Of a DNA stretch of 64,000 bases, positions 37,295 through 47,892 are shown one piece after another (position 1 is the first letter of the stretch; every line of letters begins with the position of its first letter). The DNA is from Pseudoroseicyclus aestuarii (GTDB lineage Bacteria; Pseudomonadota; Alphaproteobacteria; Rhodobacterales; Rhodobacteraceae). The stretch spans positions 303,405-367,404 of the forward strand of contig NZ_QJTE01000004.1 of the NCBI RefSeq assembly GCF_003217255.1, written 5' to 3'. The notes beneath the pieces are model-generated. The model was not told the DNA's origin, did not search any database, and saw only the letters and a list, made by a program, of their open reading frames with translations. A program made the translations under genes and the position numbers.

Positions 37295-38748
37295 TCAGGC
37301 CGCGGCGAACTTGTCCGAGAGGTAGCGCAGGTAGGGCGCCGGATCGCCGGCATCGCCGCCCGCCGCACCGACCATCTCGGGGCGCGACTTGCTGCGGCCA
37401 TGGCGCCAGACCGTGTCGCGCAGATGATCCCGCAGCGCCGCGATGCCGGTGCCCATGCCGCCTGCCGCCATGAGCTGCGCCGCGGTCATGTTGCCGATGG
37501 TGTAGGTCGGGAAGGAGCCGATGTAGCCATGCGACCAGTGCACGTCCTGCAGGCAGCCCTGCGCGTCGTCCGCCGGATCGATGCCGAGGTCGCGGCGCAT
37601 GCCCTCGTTCCAGGCCTGCGGCAGATCGGCGGGGGCGAGGCTGCCGTCCATCAGCGCCATCTCCAGCCGCACGCGTAGCATGATGTGCAGATCGTAGCAC
37701 AGCTCGTCCGCCTCGACCCGGATCGGCCCCGGCTCCACCCGGTTCACGGCGGCGACGAACTCTTCGGCAGTCACATCGGCCAGCTGCTCGGGGAAGATGT
37801 CACGCAGGGCGCTGAAATGGGCGTCCCAGAACTCCGGTGTTCGGCCGACGTGGTTCTCGAGCAGGCGCGACTGGCTTTCGTGCATGCCGAAGCTGGTGCC
37901 CGAGACGGCGTAAAGCCCCTTGAGGTCGCTGGCGAAGACGCCGCGCGCCATGGCGGGATCGGCGCCCTGCTCGTACAGCGCATGGCCGACCTCGTGGATC
38001 GTGCCGAAGATCGACATCGGCAGATAGCCCTCGGGCCAGCGCGAGGTGATGCGCACGTCGCCCGCGCCCTGGCTGATCTCGAAGGGGTGGACGGCGGTGT
38101 CCAGCCGCCCGCGGTCGAAGTCGTAGCCCAGCCACTCCGCGATATGCCGAGCGAAGCGCTGCTGCCCCTCGAGGGGATAGTGCCGGTAGAGGAAATCGGT
38201 GCGCGGCTTGTCCCGGCCCAGCGCGGCGTCGAGGATCGGGCGGATGCCCTCGCGCAGTTCCCCGAAGAGCGTGCCCAGCGAGGCGGCGGTCTCGCCCGGC
38301 TCGAAGAGATCGACCATCGGATCGTAGGGATGCCCCGCATAGCCCAGCGCCTCTGCGGTCTCGCGCGAGAGGGCGACCATCTGCTCGAGGTGCGGCAGGA
38401 AGATCCCGAAATCCGCCTTCGCCCGCGCCTCGGCCCAGGCGGCCCCGGCAATGGCCGATCCTTCGGTCTTGCGGCGCAGCAGCTCGGCGGGGATGCGGGC
38501 GTGATGGTCGATGGCCTCAAGAACCTGCGCGGCGGCGGCGCGGGTCTCCGGCACCTCCTGCGCGGCGGCGGCGGCATCGGCCAGCGCGGGATCGAGGATC
38601 ATCTCGCGGGCAAGGCCCTTGAGCGTCGCGATCTGGTGGCCACGCCCCTCGGCGCCGCCCGCCGGCATCATCACCCGCGCGTCCCAGTCGATCGCGTTGA
38701 CCGCCGCAAGCACGTCGTGGATCCGCGCGACGCGGGTGTCGAAATCAC

Positions 38749-38752
<4 letters not shown>
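37295..38752 (-). CDS. M32 family carboxypeptidase (Taq type)
   Basis: The 485-residue metallopeptidase removes C-terminal residues from peptides. It has the zinc motif TIHEVGHALYEQG (HExxH) near residue 255, GMHESQSRLLENHVGRTPEFW near residue 285 with the further ligands, and HWSHGYIGSFPTYTIGN near residue 408, all typical of M32. It is the last gene of the minus-strand ABC operon, with its start overlapping the upstream ATPase stop. That order suggests imported peptides are trimmed by it. Confidence 0.93.
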
Positions 38753-39770
<1,018 letters not shown>

Positions 39771-39774
<4 letters not shown>

Positions 39775-40736
39775 GGCGTCTCCAGGGGATGATGGCACAG
39801 CACGCGGCGCCCGCCGGTCCCGAGGTCCGGCGGATCGCTTGCGCAGACCTCCGTCGCGCGCGGGCAGCGGGGGCGGAAGGGGCAGCCCGTAGGCAGGCGC
39901 GACAGCTGCGGGGTCGAGCCGGGGATCTGCGGCAGCTTGCGCCCGGGCTCGTGCAGGCTGGGCACCGACTGGATCAGGCCCTGCGTGTAGGGGTGGCGCG
40001 GCGCGGCGATCACCTCTGCCGCCGGGCCGCTTTCGACGATCCGGCCCGCGTACATCACGCAGATATCGTCGGCGAGCGAGGAGACGACCGCAAGGTCGTG
40101 GCTCACCCAGACGATGGCGGTCCCCGTCTCGTCGGCAAGGCGCCGCACCTCGGCCAGGATCTGGCCCTGGATCGACACGTCGAGGGCCGTCGTCGGCTCG
40201 TCCGCGATGATGACCGAGGGGCGGTGCAGAAGCGCGATGGCGATGGCGACGCGCTGGCGCATCCCGCCCGACAGCTGGTGCGGATAGGCCTTGAGCCGCT
40301 CGGCTGGCGCGGGGATGCCCACGATCTCCAGCGCCTCGCGCGCGCGGGCGAGGGCGGCGGATTTCGACACGCGCTCGTGCACGCGCACCGCCATGGCCAT
40401 CTGGTCGCCGACCCGCAGCACCGGGTTCAGCGTCATCATCGGGTCCTGGAACACCATGGCGACCCGGCGCCCGCGCATCCGGCGCTGCGCCTCGGGGGTG
40501 AGGGCACGCATGTCCTCCCCCTCGATCAGCACCTGGCCGCCCGCGATCTCGCCCGGCGCGTCGATCAGCCCCAGCACGGAAAAGCCGGTGACGCTCTTGC
40601 CAGAGCCGCTTTCCCCGACGAGGCCGAGGATGCGCCCCGGCTCGACCGAGAAGCTGACGTTGTTCACGGCGGTGACATGGCCCGTGCGGGTGGCGAAACG
40701 GGTGGTCAGCCCGCGCACGTCCAGCGCAGCGCTCAT
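39771..40736 (-). CDS. Oligopeptide/dipeptide ABC transporter ATPase (DppD-like)
   Basis: The 321-residue ATPase has Walker [20 protein letters not shown] near residue 40, the signature [17 protein letters not shown] near residue 153, Walker [16 protein letters not shown], and the switch [13 protein letters not shown]. The C-terminal [16 protein letters not shown] near residue 288 holds the family cysteines. With the DppF-like ATPase it powers the two permeases encoded upstream. Confidence 0.94.
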
Positions 40737-41671
40737 CGTGCGTTCCTCGGGTCGAGGATGGTGCGGACCTGATCGCCCACAAGGTTGATGGCGACGACGG
40801 TGATCATCAGGAACAGCCCCGGATAGATCGACAGCCAGTAGCGGTCGGTGTGGATGTACTTGAAGCCGTTGGAAATTAGCGATCCCAGCGACGGCTCGGT
40901 CAGCGGCAGGCCGACGCCCAGAAACGACAGCGTCGCCTCCAGCGCGATGGCGCTGGCGATCTGCACCGTGGCGACCACGATCAGCGGCGGCATGACGTTG
41001 GGCAGCAGGTGGCGCAGCAGCACCCGGTGCGTCGGCAGCGGGGTGGAGCGCGCGGCCTCGATGTAGTCCTTGCCGCGCTCGACCGTGGCGGCGCCATGGG
41101 TGGTGCGGGCGAAGTAGGCGTATTGCGCCACCACGAGGGCGAAGATGATCTGCGCCACCCCCTGCCCCAGCATCGCCACCATCACGAGCGCGAGCAGGAT
41201 CGCCGGCATCGACAGCTGCAGGTCGACGACGCGCATCAGCACCGCCTCGGTCCGGCCGCGGAAGTAGGCCGCCGCCAGGCCCACGACGATGCCGATGGAC
41301 AGCGCCAGCACGCCCGCCGTCAGCCCGATGACGAAGCTGGTGCGCAGCCCGTAGAAGATCGCCGAAAGCATGTCGCGCCCGGCGTTGTCGGTGCCCAGAA
41401 GGTGCATGTAGCCGCCCGATCCGACCGTGCCCGGCCGCAGGAAGGCGTCCATCCAGTCGAGCGCGGCCATGTCGTAAGGGTCCTGCGGCGCCAGCAGCGG
41501 CGCGCCGAAGGAGGCCGCGATCAGCAGCGCGATCACGATCAGCGAGGCGACCGCCACCCAGGAGCGGCGATAGTCGGCCCAGAAGTTGCGCAGGCGCACG
41601 GCCCGCGTCTCGCGCGGGGCGGCGGAGGGCACGGCGAGCGTTTCGCTGTCGGCGGCGATGGTATCGCTCAT
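40733..41671 (-). CDS. ABC transporter permease (DppC-like)
   Basis: The 312-residue inner membrane protein has one N-terminal span, then the periplasmic-facing HLLGTDNAGRDMLSAIFYGL near residue 110, five more spans, and the cytoplasmic EAA-type loop YIEAARSTPLPTHRVLLRHL near residue 208. It pairs with the DppB-like permease; starts and stops overlap by four bases on both sides. Confidence 0.93.
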   Translation of the reverse strand: MSDTIAADSETLAVPSAAPRETRAVRLRNFWADYRRSWVAVASLIVIALLIAASFGAPLLAPQDPYDMAALDWMDAFLRPGTVGSGGYMHLLGTDNAGRDMLSAIFYGLRTSFVIGLTAGVLALSIGIVVGLAAAYFRGRTEAVLMRVVDLQLSMPAILLALVMVAMLGQGVAQIIFALVVAQYAYFARTTHGAATVERGKDYIEAARSTPLPTHRVLLRHLLPNVMPPLIVVATVQIASAIALEATLSFLGVGLPLTEPSLGSLISNGFKYIHTDRYWLSIYPGLFLMITVVAINLVGDQVRTILDPRNAR

Positions 41672-42645
41672 GCGGCACCCCCTTTCAGGCGGACCCGCGG
41701 ATCGAGGCGCGCATAGACCAGATCGACGGTCAGGTTGATCAGCACGAAGAGGATCACCACCAGCACGAGGTAGGAGACCATGACCGGCCGGTCGAGCTGC
41801 AGGATGGAATCGATGATCAGCTTGCCGACGCCGGGCCAGTTGAACACGCTTTCCGTCACCACGGCGAAGGCGAGGGTCGAGCCAAGCTCGAGCCCGAAGA
41901 CGGTGACGATGGGGATCGAGATGTTGCGCAGCACGTGGCTGAACACGATCTGCCGGTCCGGCAGCCCCTGCGCGCGGGCGAACTTGACGTAGTCGGTCGA
42001 CATCGCCTCGACCATGCCGGCGCGGGTCAGGCGGATCAGCAGGCCCATCTTGAACAGCGACAGGTTGATCGCCGGCATGATGACATGGCTCCAGCCGTCG
42101 GCGGTGGCGAGCGAGGTCGGGATGCCGAAGAGGCTGCCGGTATCGCCGCGCCCGCCCGAGGGCAGCCAGCCGAGCCCGACGGCGAAGGCCATGATCAGCA
42201 GCATGCCGATCCAGAAGGTCGGCACCGAGAAGCCCAGCACCGAGAGCGCCATGATCGCCTTGGCGGCGATGCCATTTGGGCGGTAGCCGGCGTAGAGGCC
42301 GGCGGGGATGCCCACCAGCGTGGCGATGCAGACCGAGACGAAGACAAGCTCCAGCGTCGCGGGAAGGCGCGAGAAGACGAGGTCGGTCACCGGGATATTG
42401 TAGACCATCGAGGTGCCCAGATCGCCGCGCAAAACCTGCCCGACGAAGGTGAAGTACTGCTGCCAGAGCGGCTGATCGAGGCCGTACTGCCGGATCAGGT
42501 TCTCGCGGATCTCGGCGGTGGCGCCGGGATCGATGAGCACGTCGATCGGGTTGCCGATCGCGTAGACGCCCAGAAAGACGATAACCGACATCGCGATGAT
42601 GACGATCATGGCCTGGATCAGGCGTTGCAGAAGAAATCCCAGCAT
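41668..42645 (-). CDS. ABC transporter permease (DppB-like)
   Basis: The 325-residue inner membrane protein starts MLGFLLQRLIQAMIVIIAMS, has six likely spans and the family motif YGLDQPLWQQYFTFVGQVLRG cut near residue 54. The EAA-type loop DYVKFARAQGLPDRQIVFSH lies near residue 210, and the C-terminal region ends near YARLDPRVRLKGGAA. It is the first permease of the operon, 65 bases after the binding-protein gene. Confidence 0.93.
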   Translation of the reverse strand: MLGFLLQRLIQAMIVIIAMSVIVFLGVYAIGNPIDVLIDPGATAEIRENLIRQYGLDQPLWQQYFTFVGQVLRGDLGTSMVYNIPVTDLVFSRLPATLELVFVSVCIATLVGIPAGLYAGYRPNGIAAKAIMALSVLGFSVPTFWIGMLLIMAFAVGLGWLPSGGRGDTGSLFGIPTSLATADGWSHVIMPAINLSLFKMGLLIRLTRAGMVEAMSTDYVKFARAQGLPDRQIVFSHVLRNISIPIVTVFGLELGSTLAFAVVTESVFNWPGVGKLIIDSILQLDRPVMVSYLVLVVILFVLINLTVDLVYARLDPRVRLKGGAA

Positions 42646-42710
42646 GGGTGCTCCGGTTCAGGCAGCAGGGGCGGTCCGCGCCGCAAGGGTGGCGGCGCGG
42701 ACCTCGGGCA

Positions 42711-44288
42711 TCACTCGGCGGCTTCGGCCGGGGTGATGGCGTAGGCGCGGGTTTCCTGATCGACGCGCGGCGCGAAATCGAGCGTATCCGCCTCGGCCGC
42801 CCAGACCGATTGCAGGATCACGGTCGGGATCAGCGCACGATCCTCCATCGCGATCAGCGAGGCCTCTTCGTAGAGGCCGCGGCGCGCCTCGGGATCGAGG
42901 GTCTGGGTGCCCTCGTCGAAGACCTCGTCGAACTCGGGGTTGGAATAGCCCGTGCGGTTGAAGTTGCCGAAGCCGGCCTCGTCATCCTTGGAATGCACCA
43001 GCGCGCCGTAGGTATAGGCGGCCTCACCGGTCAGCGTGCCCCAGGCCGACATCGTCATGGTGTATTCCTCGCGCGCGGCGGCGGGGAAGAAGACGGTGCC
43101 GTTCAGCGCCTGCGCGTTCACGGTCAGGCCCAGCCGCGACCACATCTGCGCCAGCGCCTCGCAGACCACGGCATCGCCGGGCACGCGGTTGTTGGTGCAG
43201 GTGAAATCGATCTCGAAGCCGTCGGGATAGCCCGCCTCTTCCAGCAGCGCCTGCGCCTGCTCGATGTCGTAGGGCTTGTCGCCGATCTCGTCCGTGTAGC
43301 CGAAGAATCCCTCGGGCATCAGCTGGTTGGCCGGCGTGCCGAGGCCTTCGAGCACGATGTCGACCAGCACCTCGCGGTTGATCGCCATGTCCAGCGCCTG
43401 CCGGACGCGCAGGTCCTGCAGCGGATTGCCCTCGACCTCTTCGCCGTTCACGGTGATCGGCTGCGGCTCCTCGTCCTTCACGCTGGGCGCGATGTTCAGG
43501 ATGTAGATGGAGTCGGAGACGAAAGTCTCGATATCGCCGTCGTTCTGCATCGCGAGGTAGTCCGAGGCGGGGACGTAGTTGATCAGGTCCACCTCGCCCG
43601 AGCGCAGCGCCGCGACGCGGGCGGCATCATCGGGGATCTCCTTGCGGATCACGGTCTCCCAGGCCGGCGCCTCGCCCCAGTAGTCGTCGAACCGCTCGAG
43701 CACGAGGTCGCCCTTGGGCTGCCAGGACACGAAGCGGTAGGGGCCGGTGCCGATCGCCGCCTCGCCCGAGTTGAACTCCTCGTTGCCGGCTTCCATGCCG
43801 GTCTCGGAGGGGACGACGAAGAGGCGGGTGAAGTCGTTCGGCAGCGCCGGGGCGATGCCCTTGGTGGTGACGCGCAGGGTGTAGTCGTCCACGACTTCGA
43901 CGCTGTCGACATACTTGGTATAAAGCGTCATCGACATCGGGCCGGTGACCTCGGGGATCCGCTCGATCGAGAACTTCACGTCCTCGGCGGTGAAGGGCGT
44001 GCCGTCGTGGAAGGTCACGCCCTCGCGCAGCTTGAACTCCCATGTGGTGTCGTCGATCGCCTCCCAGCTCACGGCGAGGCCGGGCTGAAGCTGCAGCGTA
44101 TCATCGACGTCGACCAGCGTGTCGAAGACATGGCGCAGCGCCTCGGCCTGGCTGCCCAGCGTGGACCAGTGCGGGTCGATGGAATCGGGCCCCGCGCGCA
44201 GGCCGACGGTCAGTTCCTGCGCGGCGACAGGCGCCGCCGCAAGCAGCGCCGCCGCCGCGACGGCGGATTTCAGAAGATGTTTGGACAT
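42711..44288 (-). CDS. ABC transporter substrate-binding protein, cluster 5 (DppA-like)
   Basis: The 525-residue periplasmic protein has a Sec signal peptide (LLKSAVAAAALLAAAPVAAQ, cleavage after AQ). The solute-binding domain 5 pattern is clear: LQPGLAVSWEAIDDTTWEFK near residue 63, LREGVTFHDGTPFTAEDVKF near residue 85, AIGTGPYRFVSWQPKGDLVL near residue 160. It would hand peptides or a related ligand to the two permeases. It is the first gene of the operon; the GntR-type gene is divergent and 154 bases away. Confidence 0.94.
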   Translation of the reverse strand: MSKHLLKSAVAAAALLAAAPVAAQELTVGLRAGPDSIDPHWSTLGSQAEALRHVFDTLVDVDDTLQLQPGLAVSWEAIDDTTWEFKLREGVTFHDGTPFTAEDVKFSIERIPEVTGPMSMTLYTKYVDSVEVVDDYTLRVTTKGIAPALPNDFTRLFVVPSETGMEAGNEEFNSGEAAIGTGPYRFVSWQPKGDLVLERFDDYWGEAPAWETVIRKEIPDDAARVAALRSGEVDLINYVPASDYLAMQNDGDIETFVSDSIYILNIAPSVKDEEPQPITVNGEEVEGNPLQDLRVRQALDMAINREVLVDIVLEGLGTPANQLMPEGFFGYTDEIGDKPYDIEQAQALLEEAGYPDGFEIDFTCTNNRVPGDAVVCEALAQMWSRLGLTVNAQALNGTVFFPAAAREEYTMTMSAWGTLTGEAAYTYGALVHSKDDEAGFGNFNRTGYSNPEFDEVFDEGTQTLDPEARRGLYEEASLIAMEDRALIPTVILQSVWAAEADTLDFAPRVDQETRAYAITPAEAAE

Positions 44289-44442
44289 GAGCGACTCCCC
44301 GTAAAGCGTTATTGTTGACTGGTACGTTACGGAGCGACCTCGCCGAGCGTCAAGTCAGAAATGAACGATTATTCCTGTGGACGCGCAAGAACCGGGAAGC
44401 TACGGTGAAGATAAGCAATATTGTTCTATCAGGCTGGTACGG
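44289..44442. promoter_or_regulatory. Divergent promoter region between the ABC operon and the GntR gene
   Basis: This short gap must carry the promoters of both operons and is a likely site of GntR binding. It is AT-richer than the flanks around 44300-44320 and 44405-44430. An alternative GTG start for the regulator at 44377 would shorten the gap. I found no inverted repeat clear enough to name as the operator. Confidence 0.45.
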
Positions 44443-45444
44443 ATGCAGGAAAAGCAGGCAGAGTTGGATCCGGAGGTGGAGCGCATCGTCTCGGCCATCG
44501 ATCCGCGCTCTTCCGTGGCCGTTTCGATCCAGCTGCGCGGCGCGCTGGAGTTCGGCATCGGCTCGGGCGAGTTGCGGGTGGGTCAGCGCCTGCCCTCGGT
44601 CCGGGCCATGGCGCGCCGCGTCGGCGTCTCGCCCGTCACGGTGGCGAATGTCTATGCCGCGCTGCAGGCCGCCGGCCATGTCGAGGGGCGCGCCGGATCC
44701 GGCACCTATGTCCGCGCCTCGGGCGGGGGCGACCAGCGCCAGCAGATGGCCGAGATCGACAGCCGCATCGCCGAGTTGATCGCCCTTGGCCGCGATTGCG
44801 GGATGACGCCGGCGGACCTGTCGCTGCGCGTCGCCATGGCGCAGCCGGCGCGGAGCCGCCCCGTCTCCGTCCTGCTGGTCGGCAACTTCCACGACGCCTC
44901 CGAGGCCTATGCCGCCGATATCAGCCGCCACCTGCCGCAGAGCGACCGGATCGAGGCGATGACCCTGCCCCAGCTCGAGGCGCGCGGCGCCGGGGGATAC
45001 GACCTGATCGTCGCGCCGCGCACCCTGCTGGCGCAGATCCGCGGCCTCTGCCCCGGGATCGAGGTCGTCGGCGTCACGCTGATCCCGAACGAGGCGACGC
45101 GCGTCGCGCTCGCCTCGCTGCGGCCCGAGGCGCGGGTCGCGGCCTATTCCTACTTTCCCGGCTTCGTGACGATCATGAAGACCGGCATCCAGCGCTTTGC
45201 CCCCCATGTCGGGGATCTGACCATGGTCGTGCGCGGCGACCCGGGCGAGGCCCAGCGCCTTGCCGAGGCCGAGGTTCTGATCCTCGCCTCCGGCGCCGAG
45301 TACCTGCTGCAGGACCTCGGCCCCGGGCAGACCGCCTTCGAATACCGCCACACCCCGGAGGTGCAGTCGATCCGCAGCGACATCCTCCCCGCCGTGGAAA
45401 CCTGCCGCCGACAGGCCGCCAACAGAAGGGACGCCGCAGAATGA
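44443..45444 (+). CDS. GntR-family regulator with sensor domain
   Basis: The 333-residue protein has a GntR-type winged helix at about residues 25-95 (LRVGQRLPSVRAMARRVGVS, then PVTVANVYAALQAAGHVEGR). The larger C-terminal domain (PVSVLLVGNFHDASEAYAAD onward) reads like a periplasmic-binding-protein-type sensor fold rather than FCD or UTRA. It probably controls both the divergent ABC operon and its own operon. I took the ATG at 44443; GTG at 44377 is possible but adds a poorly conserved tail. The stop overlaps the next gene's ATG. Confidence 0.85.
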   Translation: MQEKQAELDPEVERIVSAIDPRSSVAVSIQLRGALEFGIGSGELRVGQRLPSVRAMARRVGVSPVTVANVYAALQAAGHVEGRAGSGTYVRASGGGDQRQQMAEIDSRIAELIALGRDCGMTPADLSLRVAMAQPARSRPVSVLLVGNFHDASEAYAADISRHLPQSDRIEAMTLPQLEARGAGGYDLIVAPRTLLAQIRGLCPGIEVVGVTLIPNEATRVALASLRPEARVAAYSYFPGFVTIMKTGIQRFAPHVGDLTMVVRGDPGEAQRLAEAEVLILASGAEYLLQDLGPGQTAFEYRHTPEVQSIRSDILPAVETCRRQAANRRDAAE

Positions 45445-46142
45445 GGATCACCGAAGCCAACTGGTTCGAGGTCGAGGAGTACCTCAAGACCGACGACCGC
45501 GCCGTCCTGCCGCTCGGCTCGACCGAGCAGCACGCGCACCTCAGCCTCTCGGTCGACTCCATCCTGTCGGAAAAGGTCGCCGCCGATGCGGCCCGGCCGC
45601 TGGGCGTGCCGGTTTTCCCGGCCCTCGCCTATGGCCTGACGCCCTACTTCATGGGCTATCCCGGCACGGTTTCGCTGAAGCTGGCGACCTATGCCGCCGT
45701 GGTGCGCGACATCCTCGACAGCCTCTATGCCACCGGCTTCCGCCGGGTGCTGATCGTCAACGGCCATGGCGGGAACAGCCCGGTGCAGCCCGTCTGCGCT
45801 GAATGGATGGAGGCGCATGAGGGCGCCCGCTGCCGCTTCCACGACTGGTGGCGCGCCCCCAGGACCTGGGAGACGGTGCAGTCGATCGACCCCGTCGCCA
45901 GCCATGCCAGCTGGATGGAGAACTTTCCCTGGACCCGCCTGCCGGGCCGTGACCTGCCGCAGGAGCAGAAGCCTTTCGTGCCCTTCGACCGCTTGCGCGA
46001 CCGCGACGCCGCCGGGGTGCGCGCGCTGATCGGCGACGGCAACTACGGCGGCTACTACCAGCGCCCCGACGCCGACACGGATCGCCTCTGGGAGGTCGCG
46101 GTGGAAGAGACGCGCGCCCAGCTCGAGGGCGATTGGGAATGA
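45441..46142 (+). CDS. Creatininase family amidohydrolase
   Basis: The 233-residue protein has the creatininase metal motifs VLPLGSTEQHAHLSLSVDS near residue 23 (E, H and D ligands), GYPGTVSLKLATYAAVVRDI near residue 73, and RVLIVNGHGGNSPVQP near residue 100. The family opens cyclic amides such as creatinine or acts on formamide intermediates. The true substrate is unknown. It is coupled to the regulator and to the next gene by overlaps. Confidence 0.9.
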   Translation: MRITEANWFEVEEYLKTDDRAVLPLGSTEQHAHLSLSVDSILSEKVAADAARPLGVPVFPALAYGLTPYFMGYPGTVSLKLATYAAVVRDILDSLYATGFRRVLIVNGHGGNSPVQPVCAEWMEAHEGARCRFHDWWRAPRTWETVQSIDPVASHASWMENFPWTRLPGRDLPQEQKPFVPFDRLRDRDAAGVRALIGDGNYGGYYQRPDADTDRLWEVAVEETRAQLEGDWE

Positions 46143-47146
46143 CCCAGCCGATCCTGATCTGGGGCGCCGGCGCCATCGGCGGCGTCATCGGCGCCGTGCT
46201 CGCCCGCGAAGGCCATGCCGTGCAGGTGGTCGATATCGTGCCCGAGCATGTCGCCGCGATGCGCGAGGGGCTGCGGATCGAAGGCCCGGTCGAGGCGTTC
46301 GTGCAGCCCCTGCCCGCCGCCCTGCCGGCCGAGGTCACCGGGCAATACGAGCGCATCATCCTCGCGGTAAAGGCGCATCACACCGAGGCGGCGCTCGAGA
46401 TGGCGCTGCCGCACCTCGCCCCCGGCGGCCATGTCGTCTCGGCGCAGAACGGCCTGAACGAGCGTGTCATCGCCGCCCGCATCGGCGCCGAGAATACGGT
46501 CGGCTGCTTCGTCAACTTCGGCGCCGACTGGCTGGAGCCGGGGCGCATCCTTTACGGCAACCGCGCCGCCGTGGCTGTGGGCGAGCTTGACGGCCAGGTG
46601 TCGGACCGCGCGCGCGAGATCCACGGCCTGCTGTCTCTGGTGGAGCCCGAGGCCGTGCTGACCGACAACATCTGGGGCTATCTCTGGGGCAAGATGGGCT
46701 ACGGCGCGCTGCTCTTCGCCACCGCTCTCACCCCCTCGTCCATGTCCGACGCCATGGCCCGCCCCGCCCATCGCAGCGCCTACGAGCGGCTGGGGCAGGA
46801 GGTCATGCGCCTCGCCTATGCCGAAGGGGTGCAGCCGCTGGGCTTCAACGGCTTCGATCCTGCCGCCTTCCGCGACGGGGACGCGGCTGGCATGGCGACC
46901 TCGCTCGACCGGATGGTCGCGCATAACCGCAAGACGGCGAAGACCCATTCCGGCATCTGGCGCGACCTTGCCGTGCGCAAACGCAAGACCGAGGTCGACG
47001 CGCAGCTTGGCATCATGCTCGAGATCGCGCAGGCGCGCGGGCTGGCGATGCCGGTGCTCTCGCGCCTCGTGGAGTTGATCCACGACATCGAGGAGGGGCG
47101 GCGCGAGCAGTCCGACGCCCTGCCCGACCTGCTGGTGACGGCATGA
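46139..47146 (+). CDS. Ketopantoate reductase (PanE/ApbA) family protein
   Basis: The 335-residue protein has the NADP-binding start ILIWGAGAIGGVIGAVLARE and the ApbA pattern: LAVKAHHTEAALEMALPHLA near residue 78, VSAQNGLNERVIAARIGAEN near residue 103, and the lysine in NIWGYLWGKMGYGALL near residue 180. Members reduce 2-oxo acids. In this operon it more likely acts on a catabolic intermediate than on ketopantoate. I chose ATG 46139, which overlaps the upstream stop. Confidence 0.88.
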   Translation: MTQPILIWGAGAIGGVIGAVLAREGHAVQVVDIVPEHVAAMREGLRIEGPVEAFVQPLPAALPAEVTGQYERIILAVKAHHTEAALEMALPHLAPGGHVVSAQNGLNERVIAARIGAENTVGCFVNFGADWLEPGRILYGNRAAVAVGELDGQVSDRAREIHGLLSLVEPEAVLTDNIWGYLWGKMGYGALLFATALTPSSMSDAMARPAHRSAYERLGQEVMRLAYAEGVQPLGFNGFDPAAFRDGDAAGMATSLDRMVAHNRKTAKTHSGIWRDLAVRKRKTEVDAQLGIMLEIAQARGLAMPVLSRLVELIHDIEEGRREQSDALPDLLVTA

Positions 47147-47892
47147 GGATCGATCTGTCTGGCCGCGTCTTCGTCGTCACCGGCGCGGCGCAGGGCATCG
47201 GCGCCGCCATCGTGGACAGCCTGTCGCAGGCCGGGGCGCAGGTCGCCGCCATCGACATCGACGGCGCCGGCATGGCGCGCCTGCCCGAGGGCGCCTCGCG
47301 CCACGAGGCGGATCTGGGGGATCGCGCCGCCGTCCATGCGGCGATCGACGAGATCGCCCGCCGCCATGGCCGCATCGACGGCCTCGTCACGGCCGCCGGC
47401 GGGGTGCGCGGCCAGACCGGCCGCCCGCTGGAAGAGATCACGCCCGAGGACTGGCAGGCGATCTTCGCCGCCAATGTCGATGCCGCCATGTGGTGCGCCC
47501 AGGCCGCCGCGCCGCATATGAAGGCGCAGGGAGACGGGCGGATCATCACCATCTCCTCTGGTGCCGGTCTGCGGCCCAGCCTGACCGGCATCCAGGCCTA
47601 TGCCGCGGCCAAGCACGCCCTCGTCGGGCTGACGAAACAGCTCGCGCTGGAACTCGGACCGCAAGGTATCGCCGTCAATTCCGTCGCGCCGGGCTTCGTG
47701 CTGTCGAACCCCTCGACCGAGGCGCAGTGGCAGGCCTTCGGCCCCGAGCGGCAGGCCCAGATCCTCGCCGGCACCCATATGCGCCGCCTCGGCACCGCCG
47801 AAGACATCGCCCATGCCGTGACCTTCCTCGCCTCGGACCAGGCGGGATGGATCAGCGGCCAGATCCTGTCCGTCGACGGAGGACACGCATGA
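47143..47892 (+). CDS. Short-chain dehydrogenase/reductase
   Basis: The 249-residue classical SDR has VVTGAAQGIGAAIVDSLSQA (TGxxxGIG) near residue 12, NVDAAMWCAQAA near residue 110, catalytic Ser in IITISSGAGLRPS and YxxxK in QAYAAAKHALVGLTKQL near residue 150. The C-terminus (WISGQILSVDGGHA) is typical. Both ends overlap neighbours by four bases, so it belongs firmly to this operon. Substrate unknown. Confidence 0.93.
   Translation: MRIDLSGRVFVVTGAAQGIGAAIVDSLSQAGAQVAAIDIDGAGMARLPEGASRHEADLGDRAAVHAAIDEIARRHGRIDGLVTAAGGVRGQTGRPLEEITPEDWQAIFAANVDAAMWCAQAAAPHMKAQGDGRIITISSGAGLRPSLTGIQAYAAAKHALVGLTKQLALELGPQGIAVNSVAPGFVLSNPSTEAQWQAFGPERQAQILAGTHMRRLGTAEDIAHAVTFLASDQAGWISGQILSVDGGHA

Noticed and set aside
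44377..44442. GTG start for the GntR regulator at 44377
   Set aside because: Adds 22 residues with no HTH relevance and no good ribosome site; kept only as an alternative.
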